Below, piece by piece: positions 39,691 to 47,866 of a stretch of DNA of 64,000 nucleotides. The position numbers and the translations under genes are program-made. Numbering within the stretch: the first letter of the stretch is position 1; each line of letters begins with the position of its first letter. The stretch lies in contig JAKBNL010000004.1 of assembly GCA_021831035.1 (NCBI GenBank), positions 1 through 64,000 on the forward strand. Direction: 5' to 3'. A model generated the notes under the pieces. That model was given only the letters and a program-made list of their open reading frames with translations, had not been told where the DNA came from and did no database searches. Origin of the DNA: Actinomycetes bacterium (GTDB taxonomy: Bacteria > Actinomycetota > Acidimicrobiia > Acidimicrobiales > RAAP-2).

Positions 39691-41469
39691 TCAGGCCCTC
39701 CGCGGCTCCCAGGTGAAGAAACGCAGGGCGATCACGAGCGCCGCCACCCCCCACAGGGCGACCACCCCCACGTCGCCCCAGCTGAAGGGCACGCCGAGGA
39801 AGGCCGCCTGCATCGCGTTGACGCAGTGACGCACGGGGAAGACGCGCGCCACCCACTGGATCCACGAGGGCGACGTGGCGGTGATCGGGATGAAGACGCC
39901 CGACAAGAACAGCAGGGGCAGGACGATCGCGTTGGTCGTGACGATCGCGCTGTCGGTGTTAGGTAGGAACGACACCGTGGCCAGACCCAACGCGCAGAAC
40001 GTGGCGGCCCCCACCACCAGAGCCAGCGCGAAGCGCGCCAGGGTGAGCCCCGTGGGCAGTGACACCCCGTAGAAGGCTCGGCCGAAGGCGGCGGTCAGCA
40101 CCACCAGCCCGACCCCCACGGCGACCGCGTGCAGGACCCGGCTCACCAAGAAGGCCGAACTCGGCATCGGCGTCCCGCGCACCCGCTTCAAGAGGCCCTC
40201 CTCGCGCTGGAACGCGAGGGAGGTCGCCAGGCTGTTCCAGCAGGCGTTGATCACGGCGTAGGCCCCCATCGAGGCGACGTAGTAGGTGGCCGAGCGCACC
40301 ACGCGCCCGCCCACCGCGACGTTGAAGTTGCCCACCAGCGACGTGAAGATCACGAGGAACATCAGCGGGAAGGCGAAAGTGAAGAAGGCTCGCGACGGGT
40401 TGCGCCAGAAGGCCTTGTTGACGTAGCGGACCTGGGTGAGCGTCACCCGGGCGAGCCGGGCCACCCCGGCGCGCTCGCGACGTCGACGGTCCGCGGGCGC
40501 GGGTCGCGCCACCGGGACCGCCACCGGGTCGGGGGTCCCGGGGGCGACCGCGCCGGTGAGCTCGAGGTAGACGTCCTCCAGGGTCGGACGGGTCACCTCG
40601 AGGCCCTCGATATGGTGGCCGCCCTCAAGGGCCCACGTCGTGAGCGCGTGCAGGGCGGCGGTGGCGTCCTCGGTGGCGAACGCGAACGCCCCGTTCTCGA
40701 CGGTGGCCGCGAGCCGCTCGGGCGGGGTCGACCCGTCGGCCACGCGAAAGTGCACCCGCACGTGGCGCCGCGAGCGGTCCCCGATCGTCTCGGGCGTGCC
40801 GCGCGCCACGATCCGGCCCTGGGCGATGACCGCGACGGTATCGGCCAGGTACTGCGCCTCGTCCATGTAGTGGGTCGTCAAGAGCACCGTCTTGCCCAGC
40901 ACCGCGAGGTTCTTGACGACCTCCCACGCCTCGCGTCTCGCGGACGGGTCGAAGCCCGTGGTCGGCTCGTCGAGGAACAGCAGCTCGGGGTCGCCCACGA
41001 GGGCCACGGCCACGTCCAGGCGGCGCTGCTGGCCGCCCGAGAGCCGCACGACGCGGGCGTCGCGTTGGGCCTCCAGTCCGACCAGGGCGATCACCTCGTC
41101 CACCGGCCGCGGGTGCGGATAGATGCTCGCGAACATCGCGACGGTCTCGGCGACGCTCAGGTAGGGGTCGACCCCGTTGGCCTGCAGGACGATGCCGATG
41201 CGCGAGCGCAGAGCCAGCGACTCGTCGGCCGGGTCCTCGCCCAGCACCCGCACGAGCCCCCCGTCGCGACGACGGAAGCCCTCGAGGATCTCGACCGTCG
41301 TCGTCTTGCCCGCCCCGTTGGGACCGAGCAGCGCGAATATCTCCCCCGGGGCGATCGCGAGGTCCACCCCACGCAGGACCATCGCGTCCCCGTAGGACTT
41401 GGTGAGCCCTCGAACCTCGACCGCGAGGGGCGCCGCCGGGAGCACGAAGTCACCCGCTGCGTCGTCCAC
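39691..41469 (-). CDS. ABC-2 exporter with ATPase and permease in one chain
   Basis: This 592-aa fusion has an N-terminal DrrA-like ATPase (about 15-245) with Walker A LLGPNGAGKTTTVEIL, signature LSGGQQRRLDVAVAL and Walker B LLFLDEPTTGFDP. The C-terminal DrrB/ABC-2 permease (about 350-590) has six hydrophobic segments, LKRVRGTPMPSSAFLVSRVL and SFLPNTDSAIVTTNAIVLPLLFLSGVFIP. The two are usually separate proteins. GTG at 41469 follows GAGAGGGGGG, with TAGGTT (41495-41500, minus) as probable -10. Such pumps export drugs, lipids or polysaccharides; the substrate here is unknown. Confidence 0.93.
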   Translation of the reverse strand: MDDAAGDFVLPAAPLAVEVRGLTKSYGDAMVLRGVDLAIAPGEIFALLGPNGAGKTTTVEILEGFRRRDGGLVRVLGEDPADESLALRSRIGIVLQANGVDPYLSVAETVAMFASIYPHPRPVDEVIALVGLEAQRDARVVRLSGGQQRRLDVAVALVGDPELLFLDEPTTGFDPSARREAWEVVKNLAVLGKTVLLTTHYMDEAQYLADTVAVIAQGRIVARGTPETIGDRSRRHVRVHFRVADGSTPPERLAATVENGAFAFATEDATAALHALTTWALEGGHHIEGLEVTRPTLEDVYLELTGAVAPGTPDPVAVPVARPAPADRRRRERAGVARLARVTLTQVRYVNKAFWRNPSRAFFTFAFPLMFLVIFTSLVGNFNVAVGGRVVRSATYYVASMGAYAVINACWNSLATSLAFQREEGLLKRVRGTPMPSSAFLVSRVLHAVAVGVGLVVLTAAFGRAFYGVSLPTGLTLARFALALVVGAATFCALGLATVSFLPNTDSAIVTTNAIVLPLLFLSGVFIPITATSPSWIQWVARVFPVRHCVNAMQAAFLGVPFSWGDVGVVALWGVAALVIALRFFTWEPRRA

Positions 41470-41618
41470 GCGCCCCCCCTCTCGAGCGACACCCAACCTA
41501 GCGAGCGCGCCCGAGGCGCCCCGGCCACGACGGAGGGGTTCGGTGGGCGCAGTACGCTACGGCTAACGGACCGCTGCCCCCCGGCGGGGACGGCGGCCCC
41601 TCGATGAGGGGAGACGTA

Positions 41619-43424
41619 GTGGAACCGACGGACACGACCAGTCCCGACTACTACCACCGCGTCGTCGACTGCCAGTGGGCCTGTCCCGCCCACACCAACG
41701 TGCCGGGCTACATCCGCCTGATCGCCCAGGGTCGCGATACCGAGGCCTATCTGCTCAACCGGGAGTCGAACGTCTTCCCGGGCATCCTCGGGCGCACGTG
41801 CGACCGCCCGTGCGAGCCGGCCTGTCGACGTTCGCGGGTCGACGGCGAGCCCGTCGCGATCTGTCGGCTCAAGCGCGTGGCGGCCGACCTGGCCGACGAC
41901 GTGCGCGCCTCGCTGACGCCACTGCCGTCGTCGACCAACGGTCGGCGCGTGGCCCTGATCGGAGCGGGTCCCGCCTCGCTGACCGTGGCCAACGACCTCG
42001 CGCCACTCGGCTACGAGCTGACCCTCTTCGAGCGCTACGACCGGGCCGGCGGCCTCATGCGTACGAACATCCCCTCGTTCCGTCTCCCCGAGGAGGTCCT
42101 CGACGACGAAACCGGCGTCATCCTCGAACGGGGCGTCGACGTGCGCTTCAACTCGCCGGTGTCCAGCCTGCGCGCCCTGCGCGAGGCCGGCTACGACGCC
42201 GTGTTCGTCGGCGTCGGCGCGCCCCGGGGCAAGGAACTCGAGCTGCCCGGACGCCACGACGCCCCCGACCGGGTCCACGTCGGCATCGAGTGGCTCGAGT
42301 CGGTGGCCTTCGGCCACGTCGACACCATCGGCGAGCGGGTACTCATCATCGGGGTCGGCAACACCGCGATGGACTGCTGTCGCACGGCGCGCCGGCTCGG
42401 CGGGCGGGACATCAAGGTCATGGCCCGCCGCCCCCGCGACTACTTCAAGGCCTCCCCTTGGGAGCTCGAGGACGCCGAGGAGGAGGGAGTCGAGATCGTC
42501 GTGAACCACGCCCCGACCCGCTTCGTCGTGGAGGGGGGCCGGCTCACGGCCATGGAGTTCGAGGTCCTCGAGTGGGACGAGGGGGCGCGTCACAGCCGGG
42601 TGCGCGAGACGGTCACGGTGCCCTGCGACGACGTCATCCTGGCGATCGGCCAGGAGAACGCGTTCCCGTGGATCGAGCGCGACCTGGACCTCGAGTTCGA
42701 CGAGTGGGGCATGCCCGTCGTGGACACGACGACCTTCGCGTCCACTCTGCCCGGCGTCTTCTTCGGGGGCGACGCCGCGTGGGGGCCCAAGAACATCATC
42801 TGGGCCGTCGCCCACGGGCACCAGGCCGCGATCTCGATCGACCTGTTCTTGCGGGACCTCCCCCTCGCGGACCGGCCGGCGCCGGACTCGACCCTGGTGA
42901 GCCAGAAGATGGGCCTCTCCCAGTGGAGCTACCACAACGACTTCAACCCGTCCTCCCGTCAGAAGATGGAGCACCTCGAGTTGACCACGCGCTTCCGGGC
43001 GCTGGACCTCGAGGTGGAGCTCGGCTTCAGCGCCGAGCAGACGGCGCGCGAGGTGCAGCGCTGCCTCAACTGCGACGTCCAGACCGCCTTCACCGCCAGC
43101 CTGTGCATCGAGTGCGACGCCTGCCTCGACATCTGTCCCGTGCAGTGCCTCACCATCGCCCCCGACGGCACCGAGGCCGAGCTCCGGGCACGGCTGCGCG
43201 CGCCCGCCCTCAACCCGGACCAGGAACTCTACGTCTCGGCGGCCCTGCCCCAGACCGGTCGGGTGATGGTCAAGGACGAGAACGTCTGCGTCCACTGCGG
43301 ACTGTGCGCCGAGCGGTGCCCGACGGCCGCCTGGGACATGGCCCTGTTCGACCTCGCGATCCCCTACGCCGGCTCCACCAACTTCATCCCCGTCGGCACC
43401 CGACCCCTCGCGGAGGCCCCATGA
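41619..43424 (+). CDS. FAD-dependent oxidoreductase with Fe-S clusters (GltD/NfnB-like), partner of Kor
   Basis: This 601-aa protein has an N-terminal Cys set (DCQWACPAHTNVPGYIRLIA and RTCDRPCEPACRR) as in glutamate-synthase small subunits, an FAD site (VALIGAGPASLTVANDL), an NAD(P) site (VLIIGVGNTAMDCCRTARRL), and a C-terminal ferredoxin part with CIECDACLDICPVQC and CVHCGLCAERCPTA. It can move electrons between NAD(P)H, flavin and ferredoxin. GTG at 41619 is chosen for the GAGGGGAG upstream; ATG 41604 is possible. It is coupled (ATGA) to korA, so it probably reoxidises the ferredoxin reduced by Kor. Confidence 0.88.
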   Translation: MEPTDTTSPDYYHRVVDCQWACPAHTNVPGYIRLIAQGRDTEAYLLNRESNVFPGILGRTCDRPCEPACRRSRVDGEPVAICRLKRVAADLADDVRASLTPLPSSTNGRRVALIGAGPASLTVANDLAPLGYELTLFERYDRAGGLMRTNIPSFRLPEEVLDDETGVILERGVDVRFNSPVSSLRALREAGYDAVFVGVGAPRGKELELPGRHDAPDRVHVGIEWLESVAFGHVDTIGERVLIIGVGNTAMDCCRTARRLGGRDIKVMARRPRDYFKASPWELEDAEEEGVEIVVNHAPTRFVVEGGRLTAMEFEVLEWDEGARHSRVRETVTVPCDDVILAIGQENAFPWIERDLDLEFDEWGMPVVDTTTFASTLPGVFFGGDAAWGPKNIIWAVAHGHQAAISIDLFLRDLPLADRPAPDSTLVSQKMGLSQWSYHNDFNPSSRQKMEHLELTTRFRALDLEVELGFSAEQTAREVQRCLNCDVQTAFTASLCIECDACLDICPVQCLTIAPDGTEAELRARLRAPALNPDQELYVSAALPQTGRVMVKDENVCVHCGLCAERCPTAAWDMALFDLAIPYAGSTNFIPVGTRPLAEAP

Positions 43425-45262
43425 CCATCGAACTGACCCGAGCCAGCGGCGTCAACGACTTCGCCCTCAAGCTCGCGAACGTCAACGGCACCGGATCGGC
43501 CAGCGCCAACAGCCTCCTCGTCCAGGCCATCTTCCGCATGGGCGTGCCGGTGTCGGGCAAGAACCTCTTCCCCTCCAACATCCAGGGGCTGCCCACGTGG
43601 TACGAGGTACGCGTCAACGGGGACGGGTGGACGGCGCGCTCACTCGACTACGACCTCGTCATCGCGATGAACGCCCAGACCTACGCCGAGGACGTCGCGG
43701 AGGCCCGCGCGGGCGGCTACGTCCTCTACGACTCGACCTGGCCCCTCGGACCCGAGCTCGCCCGCGACGACGTGACCTTCCTCGGCGTCCCGCTCGCCGC
43801 CTTGTGCCTCGAGCACTTCACCAAGCCCCGCGAGCGCATCCTCATGAAGAACATCGCCTACGCCGGAGCCGTGGTGGCGCTGCTCGACATCGACCTCGAC
43901 GTGGTCGCCGCTCTCTTGGATGAGACGTTCGCGCGCAACGCGGCGCTGCGCGAGTCGAACCAACGGGCGCTGCGGCTGGGCTACGACTACGCCGTCGCAC
44001 ACTTCGACTGCCCCCTGCCGTTCCGGGTCGGGGCCCGTGACGAGACCGGCGAGTCCATCCTCATCGACGGCAACACCGCGGCCGCGCTGGGCGCCCTCTA
44101 CGCCGGGGCGACCGTCGCCGGCTGGTACCCGATCACCCCGGCCACGGGGGTCATGGACAACTTCACGCGGCTGTGCGCCCGCTACCGCCAGCGCGAGGTG
44201 CCCGGTGCGGGGCCCGACGGCGAGACCGAGGTCCGTCACGACTACCTCATCATCCAGGCCGAGGACGAGATCGCCTCGATCGGCATCGTCCTGGGGGCGG
44301 GCTGGAGCGGGGCGCGGGCCTTCACCTCGACTTCGGGGCCGGGGATATCACTCATGAACGAGCTCATCGGACTGGGCTACTACACCGAGATCCCGGCCGT
44401 CATCGTCGACGTCCAGCGGGTGGGCCCGTCGACCGGGATGCCCACGCGCACCCAGCAGGGTGACCTGCTCCTGTGCGCCTACGCCTCCCACGGGGACACC
44501 CGCCACATCCTCCTGCTCCCCGCCGACCCCCGCGAGTGCTTCGAGTTCACTGCGCAGGCCTTCGACCTCGCCGAGCGTTTCCAGACACCGGTGTTCGTGC
44601 TGAGTGACCTCGACATCGGGATGAACGACTGGGTCGTGCCCCGCCTGACCTGGGACGACGCCTACCGCCCCGACCGTGGTCGGGTCCTCTCCGACGCCGA
44701 CCTCGCCACGATGCGCGAGTTCTACCGCTACACGGGCGAGGACGACGAATTCGTCGCGCCCCGGACCCTGCCGGGCTCGGACGAGAAGGGGGCCTACTTC
44801 ATCCGGGGTTCGGGTCACGACAAATTCGGGCGCTACACCGAGTCGCCCGCCGAGTACCAAGAGGTGGTCGACCGACTCAAGCGCAAGCACGCCGCGGCCG
44901 CGCCCCACGTGCCGTCGCCGATCGTCGAGCGCCGTCCCGGCGCCACCGTCGGCATCGTGACGGTGGGCAGCTGCGACCTCGCCGTGCGCGAAGCGGTCAG
45001 CGAGCTCGCGACCCGCGGCGTCGAGTGCGACCTTATGCGCGTGCGCGGCTTCCCCTTCGTCGACGAGGTGCGCGACTTCGTCGAGTCCCACGCGACGTGC
45101 TTTGTCGTCGAGATGAACCGCGACGCCCAACTGCGCACGCTCATCTCGACCGAGACCGGAGCTCCCCCGGCCTCGATGATCCCCCTCCTCGTCTACGGCG
45201 GCTTCCCCTTGTCGGCCCGCCACGTCGTCGACGGGGTCCTCACCCACCTGGAGAGTGACTGA
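43421..45262 (+). CDS. korA: 2-oxoacid:ferredoxin oxidoreductase, fused gamma-alpha subunit
   Basis: This 613-aa subunit belongs to a 2-oxoacid:acceptor oxidoreductase, probably for 2-oxoglutarate. The N-terminal gamma domain (about 5-195, KLANVNGTGSASANSLLVQAIFRMG) is fused to the alpha domain (about 215-600, LGALYAGATVAGWYPITPATGVMD, TSTSGPGISLMNELIGLGYY and GPSTGMPTRTQQGDLLLCAYASHGD). This arrangement is that of oxygen-tolerant Kor enzymes in actinobacteria. It overlaps the upstream flavoprotein gene and downstream korB by ATGA on both sides. Confidence 0.92.
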   Translation: MTIELTRASGVNDFALKLANVNGTGSASANSLLVQAIFRMGVPVSGKNLFPSNIQGLPTWYEVRVNGDGWTARSLDYDLVIAMNAQTYAEDVAEARAGGYVLYDSTWPLGPELARDDVTFLGVPLAALCLEHFTKPRERILMKNIAYAGAVVALLDIDLDVVAALLDETFARNAALRESNQRALRLGYDYAVAHFDCPLPFRVGARDETGESILIDGNTAAALGALYAGATVAGWYPITPATGVMDNFTRLCARYRQREVPGAGPDGETEVRHDYLIIQAEDEIASIGIVLGAGWSGARAFTSTSGPGISLMNELIGLGYYTEIPAVIVDVQRVGPSTGMPTRTQQGDLLLCAYASHGDTRHILLLPADPRECFEFTAQAFDLAERFQTPVFVLSDLDIGMNDWVVPRLTWDDAYRPDRGRVLSDADLATMREFYRYTGEDDEFVAPRTLPGSDEKGAYFIRGSGHDKFGRYTESPAEYQEVVDRLKRKHAAAAPHVPSPIVERRPGATVGIVTVGSCDLAVREAVSELATRGVECDLMRVRGFPFVDEVRDFVESHATCFVVEMNRDAQLRTLISTETGAPPASMIPLLVYGGFPLSARHVVDGVLTHLESD

Positions 45263-46317
45263 TGCCCTCGATCACCAAGCCCCTGATCCCGCTCAACCCG
45301 CTGCCGCGCAACGACATCGGGCTGACCGTGCGCGACTACGAGGGCGCGATGTCGACCCTGTGCGCGGGTTGCGGCCACGACTCGGTGACCGCCGCCATCA
45401 CCTACGCGTTCTGGGAGCTCTCGCTGCCCCCGCGCCAGATCGCCAAGCTCAGCGGGATCGGGTGCTCCTCGAAGACCCCGACGTACTTCGTGCGCGGCGC
45501 CCACGGGTTCAACTCCGCCCACGGCCGCATGGCGGCCATCGCGACGGGGGCGAGCGCCGCCAACCGCGAGCTCACCTACATCGGGATCTCGGGTGACGGT
45601 GACTCCCTGTCGATCGGGCTGGGCCACCTCCTGCACGCGATGCGCCGCAACGTGAACATGGTGTACGTGATCGAGAACAACGGCGTGTACGGGCTGACCA
45701 AGGGCCAGCTGTCGGCGTCGGCCGACGTCGGGTCGGCGCCCAAGAAGGGCGACCCCAACCTCCTCGCGCCGATCGACCCGATCATGGTCGGACTCAGCGT
45801 GGGCGCGACGTTCCTCGCGCGGTCGTTCTCGGGCGACAAGGACCAGTTGGTACCGCTGCTCAAGGCGGCGGTCGCCCACCGCGGGTTCGCGGTCATCGAC
45901 GTGATCTCGCCGTGCGTGACCTTCAACGACCACGAGAGCTCCACCAAGAGTTACCGCTTCGTCCGCGAGCACGAGGTGAAGGAGGTGCAGGCCGACTTCG
46001 TGCCGGTCCAGGCACCCATCACGGCGGCCGTGGGCAGTGACGCGGCCCGCGAGGTCGTCATGCACGACGGCAGCGTGATGCGCTTTCGCGCGGTGCCGGC
46101 CGGCTACGACCCGACCGACCGGCTCTCGGTGGAGGCCTACGTCCGTGACCGCCAGGCCCGCGGGGAGATCGCGACGGGGCTGCTCTACCTCGACGAGTCA
46201 CGGGCCGACCTCCACGAGCTCAACCGCACCCCCCCGACCGCGCTCACGGGCGTCCCCTACGAGCTCCTCTGCCCCGGGGCCGAGGAGCTCGCGCGGCTCC
46301 AGGAGACCTTCCGATGA
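45262..46317 (+). CDS. korB: 2-oxoacid:ferredoxin oxidoreductase beta subunit
   Basis: This 351-aa subunit binds thiamine diphosphate and one Fe-S cluster. Motifs are TLCAGCGHDSVTAAI, LSGIGCSSKTPTYF, SGDGDSLSIGLGHLLHAMRRN and IENNGVYGLTKGQ (TPP/Mg site), then SPCVTFND. With korA it decarboxylates a 2-oxoacid to the acyl-CoA while reducing ferredoxin. It starts at ATG 45262 in the korA stop and ends in the ATG of the zinc-ribbon gene. Confidence 0.94.
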   Translation: MPSITKPLIPLNPLPRNDIGLTVRDYEGAMSTLCAGCGHDSVTAAITYAFWELSLPPRQIAKLSGIGCSSKTPTYFVRGAHGFNSAHGRMAAIATGASAANRELTYIGISGDGDSLSIGLGHLLHAMRRNVNMVYVIENNGVYGLTKGQLSASADVGSAPKKGDPNLLAPIDPIMVGLSVGATFLARSFSGDKDQLVPLLKAAVAHRGFAVIDVISPCVTFNDHESSTKSYRFVREHEVKEVQADFVPVQAPITAAVGSDAAREVVMHDGSVMRFRAVPAGYDPTDRLSVEAYVRDRQARGEIATGLLYLDESRADLHELNRTPPTALTGVPYELLCPGAEELARLQETFR

Positions 46318-46463
46318 GCGACGTCGGACTCGGGTCCGACGAAGGTGACGAGGGCGGCGAGGCCGCCTGCTACGCCCACCTCGTCTGCCCAGAGTGCGGC
46401 GCCGTGCTGGGCGAGCACGATCCGACGTCGTGTCACGCGGGACCCGAGGGGGCGTCGGAGTAA
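46314..46463 (+). CDS. Small zinc-ribbon-like protein (49 aa) ending the kor operon
   Basis: ATG at 46314 overlaps the korB stop (ATGA), and the frame runs to TAA at 46461-46463. The product has an acidic Gly/Glu/Asp-rich start (MSDVGLGSDEGDEGG), then four Cys and two His in ACYAHLVCPECGAVLGE and TSCHAG, a zinc-knuckle-like set. The coupling to korB and the Cys pattern support a real gene. It could be a small metal or Fe-S accessory factor for Kor; function is unknown. Confidence 0.75.
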   Translation: MSDVGLGSDEGDEGGEAACYAHLVCPECGAVLGEHDPTSCHAGPEGASE

Positions 46464-46541
46464 AGGTCCGAACCTACCCCGGAACGACGAGAAAACTTTT
46501 ATCCTAAGTCTTTCCCTTGGCTAGTGTCGCTGCCAGTGGGG

Positions 46542-46547
46542 GATACT
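46542..46547 (+). promoter_or_regulatory. -10 box (GATACT), leaderless start of the response-regulator gene
   Basis: GATACT with a 6-nt gap to the GTG at 46554. A -35-like TTGGCT lies at 46517-46522 with a long 19-bp spacer. Confidence 0.5.
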
Positions 46548-46553
46548 TCGGGA

Positions 46554-47198
46554 GTGACCACAGTCGCAGTGGTTGACGACCACGTGATGGTGGCCGAGAT
46601 GCTGGCCCTCACCATCACCCAAGAACCGGACCTGAGGCTCATCGGCGTCGCCCAAACGGTCCGCGAGGCCTACGCCCTGGTGGACGCGGAGGTGCCCGAC
46701 GTCATCTTGATGGACTACCGCCTCCCCGACGGCACGGGCATCGAGGCGGTGACGACCATCCTCGAACGCCACCCCGAGACCCGCATCGTCATGCTCACCG
46801 GCAGCGGCGACCACGCGCTGCTGGCGCGCGCCATCGAGGCCGGCTGCGTCGGGCTCATCAACAAGGACCGACCGATCGGCGACGTCCTCGCCGCCGTGCG
46901 CGCGGCCGCGCGCGGCGAGCTCGTCATCCGCTCGCACGAGTTCACCGGCCTGCTCGACCAGATCCGCAAGTCACCCGAGCAGAGGACCCAGCTCCTGACC
47001 GCCCGGGAGCTCGAGGTCCTCCAGCTGCTCGCCAAGGGCCGCTCCACCGAGGGCATCGGCGACGACCTGTTCATCTCGATCAACACCGTGCGCAACCACG
47101 TCGCCAACATCCTGTCCAAGCTCGGGGTCCACTCGAAGCTCGAGGCCGTCGCCATCGCCGCGCGCGAAGGACTCATCAACCTCGTCGAAGCCGACTGA
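46554..47198 (+). CDS. NarL/LuxR-type response regulator
   Basis: This 214-aa protein has a receiver domain (1-120) with acidic pocket DDH (8-10), phospho-acceptor D54 in VILMDYRLPDG and conserved Thr/Lys (LTGSG, INKD). The C-terminal LuxR HTH (about 145-210) is LTARELEVLQLLAKGRS followed by ISINTVRNHVANILSKLGVHSK. No histidine kinase gene is adjacent, so it is an orphan here. GTG at 46554 (MTTVAVVDDH) is supported by the -10 box; the frame opens at 46524. Confidence 0.93.
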   Translation: MTTVAVVDDHVMVAEMLALTITQEPDLRLIGVAQTVREAYALVDAEVPDVILMDYRLPDGTGIEAVTTILERHPETRIVMLTGSGDHALLARAIEAGCVGLINKDRPIGDVLAAVRAAARGELVIRSHEFTGLLDQIRKSPEQRTQLLTARELEVLQLLAKGRSTEGIGDDLFISINTVRNHVANILSKLGVHSKLEAVAIAAREGLINLVEAD

Positions 47199-47335
47199 AC
47201 TTTCTCTTAGTAATCGGGCCTTCGGCGTCTAGGCCCCCGCGACCCTCGCTACGATGAACGTGACGTTCGGCCGACTCCGGCGCCGACTCGTGTTTCGACG
47301 CCTCCGCCGATCGGCCGACTGGACCGGGAGGACGT

Positions 47336-47797
47336 ATGTCGATGAGGACATTCCGCGCAACGCTAGGGGCGGTCGCCGTGGTGCTGGCGACGGCGGGAGT
47401 CGGATGGCTCGGAGTGGGCGCCGCGAGCGCCGCGGGGGGACCGCGCATCGTCGTGATCCCGCACGTTGGGCTCCACAACCGCGAGGTCGTCCACGTGCGC
47501 GGCTCGGGCTTCAAGCCGGGTGACTCGGTGTACATCGTCGAGTGCCTGCGCAACGCCAAAGGCCAGGGTCAGTGTTACGTGCCCACGAGCCTTGGCGCCC
47601 TGCCCAAGGCGGTCACGATCACGGCCAACGGCACCCTGCCCACCACCCGCTTCGTCGTGCGCACCGGCAAGATCGGTTCCGGGGTCTGCGGGACGACCAA
47701 GGCGAACCTGGCCCGCTGCGACGTCAGTGTCGGCAACGCCACCGGCGGCGACTCGACCTCGTTCCCGATCACCTTCGTCCTGCCCAAGAAGAAGTAG
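47336..47797 (+). CDS. Secreted neocarzinostatin-like (Ig-fold) protein
   Basis: This 153-aa protein has a Sec signal (MSMRTFRATLGAVAVVLATA through ASAAGG, cleavage near 33). The mature part resembles the neocarzinostatin family, the all-beta carriers of enediyne chromophores: VVHVRGSGFKPGDSVYIVECL, TITANGTLPTTRFVV, and four Cys likely forming two disulfides (ECLRNAKGQGQC and GVCGTTKANLARC). Non-enediyne actinobacteria carry many such proteins of unknown role. ATG at 47336 follows GGGAGG. It is followed by a DHA2 pump gene. Confidence 0.75.
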   Translation: MSMRTFRATLGAVAVVLATAGVGWLGVGAASAAGGPRIVVIPHVGLHNREVVHVRGSGFKPGDSVYIVECLRNAKGQGQCYVPTSLGALPKAVTITANGTLPTTRFVVRTGKIGSGVCGTTKANLARCDVSVGNATGGDSTSFPITFVLPKKK

Positions 47798-47866
47798 CGG
47801 TGACGGGCACGCCGGACCCCACGAGCGCGTCTCGCGACCCACACGCCTGAGCCGAAAGGGTCGAAG

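Noticed and set aside
47336-47797. Idea that the window holds an enediyne biosynthetic cluster because of the neocarzinostatin-like protein
   Set aside because: No polyketide synthase or enediyne tailoring genes are present. Such proteins occur widely outside enediyne clusters.
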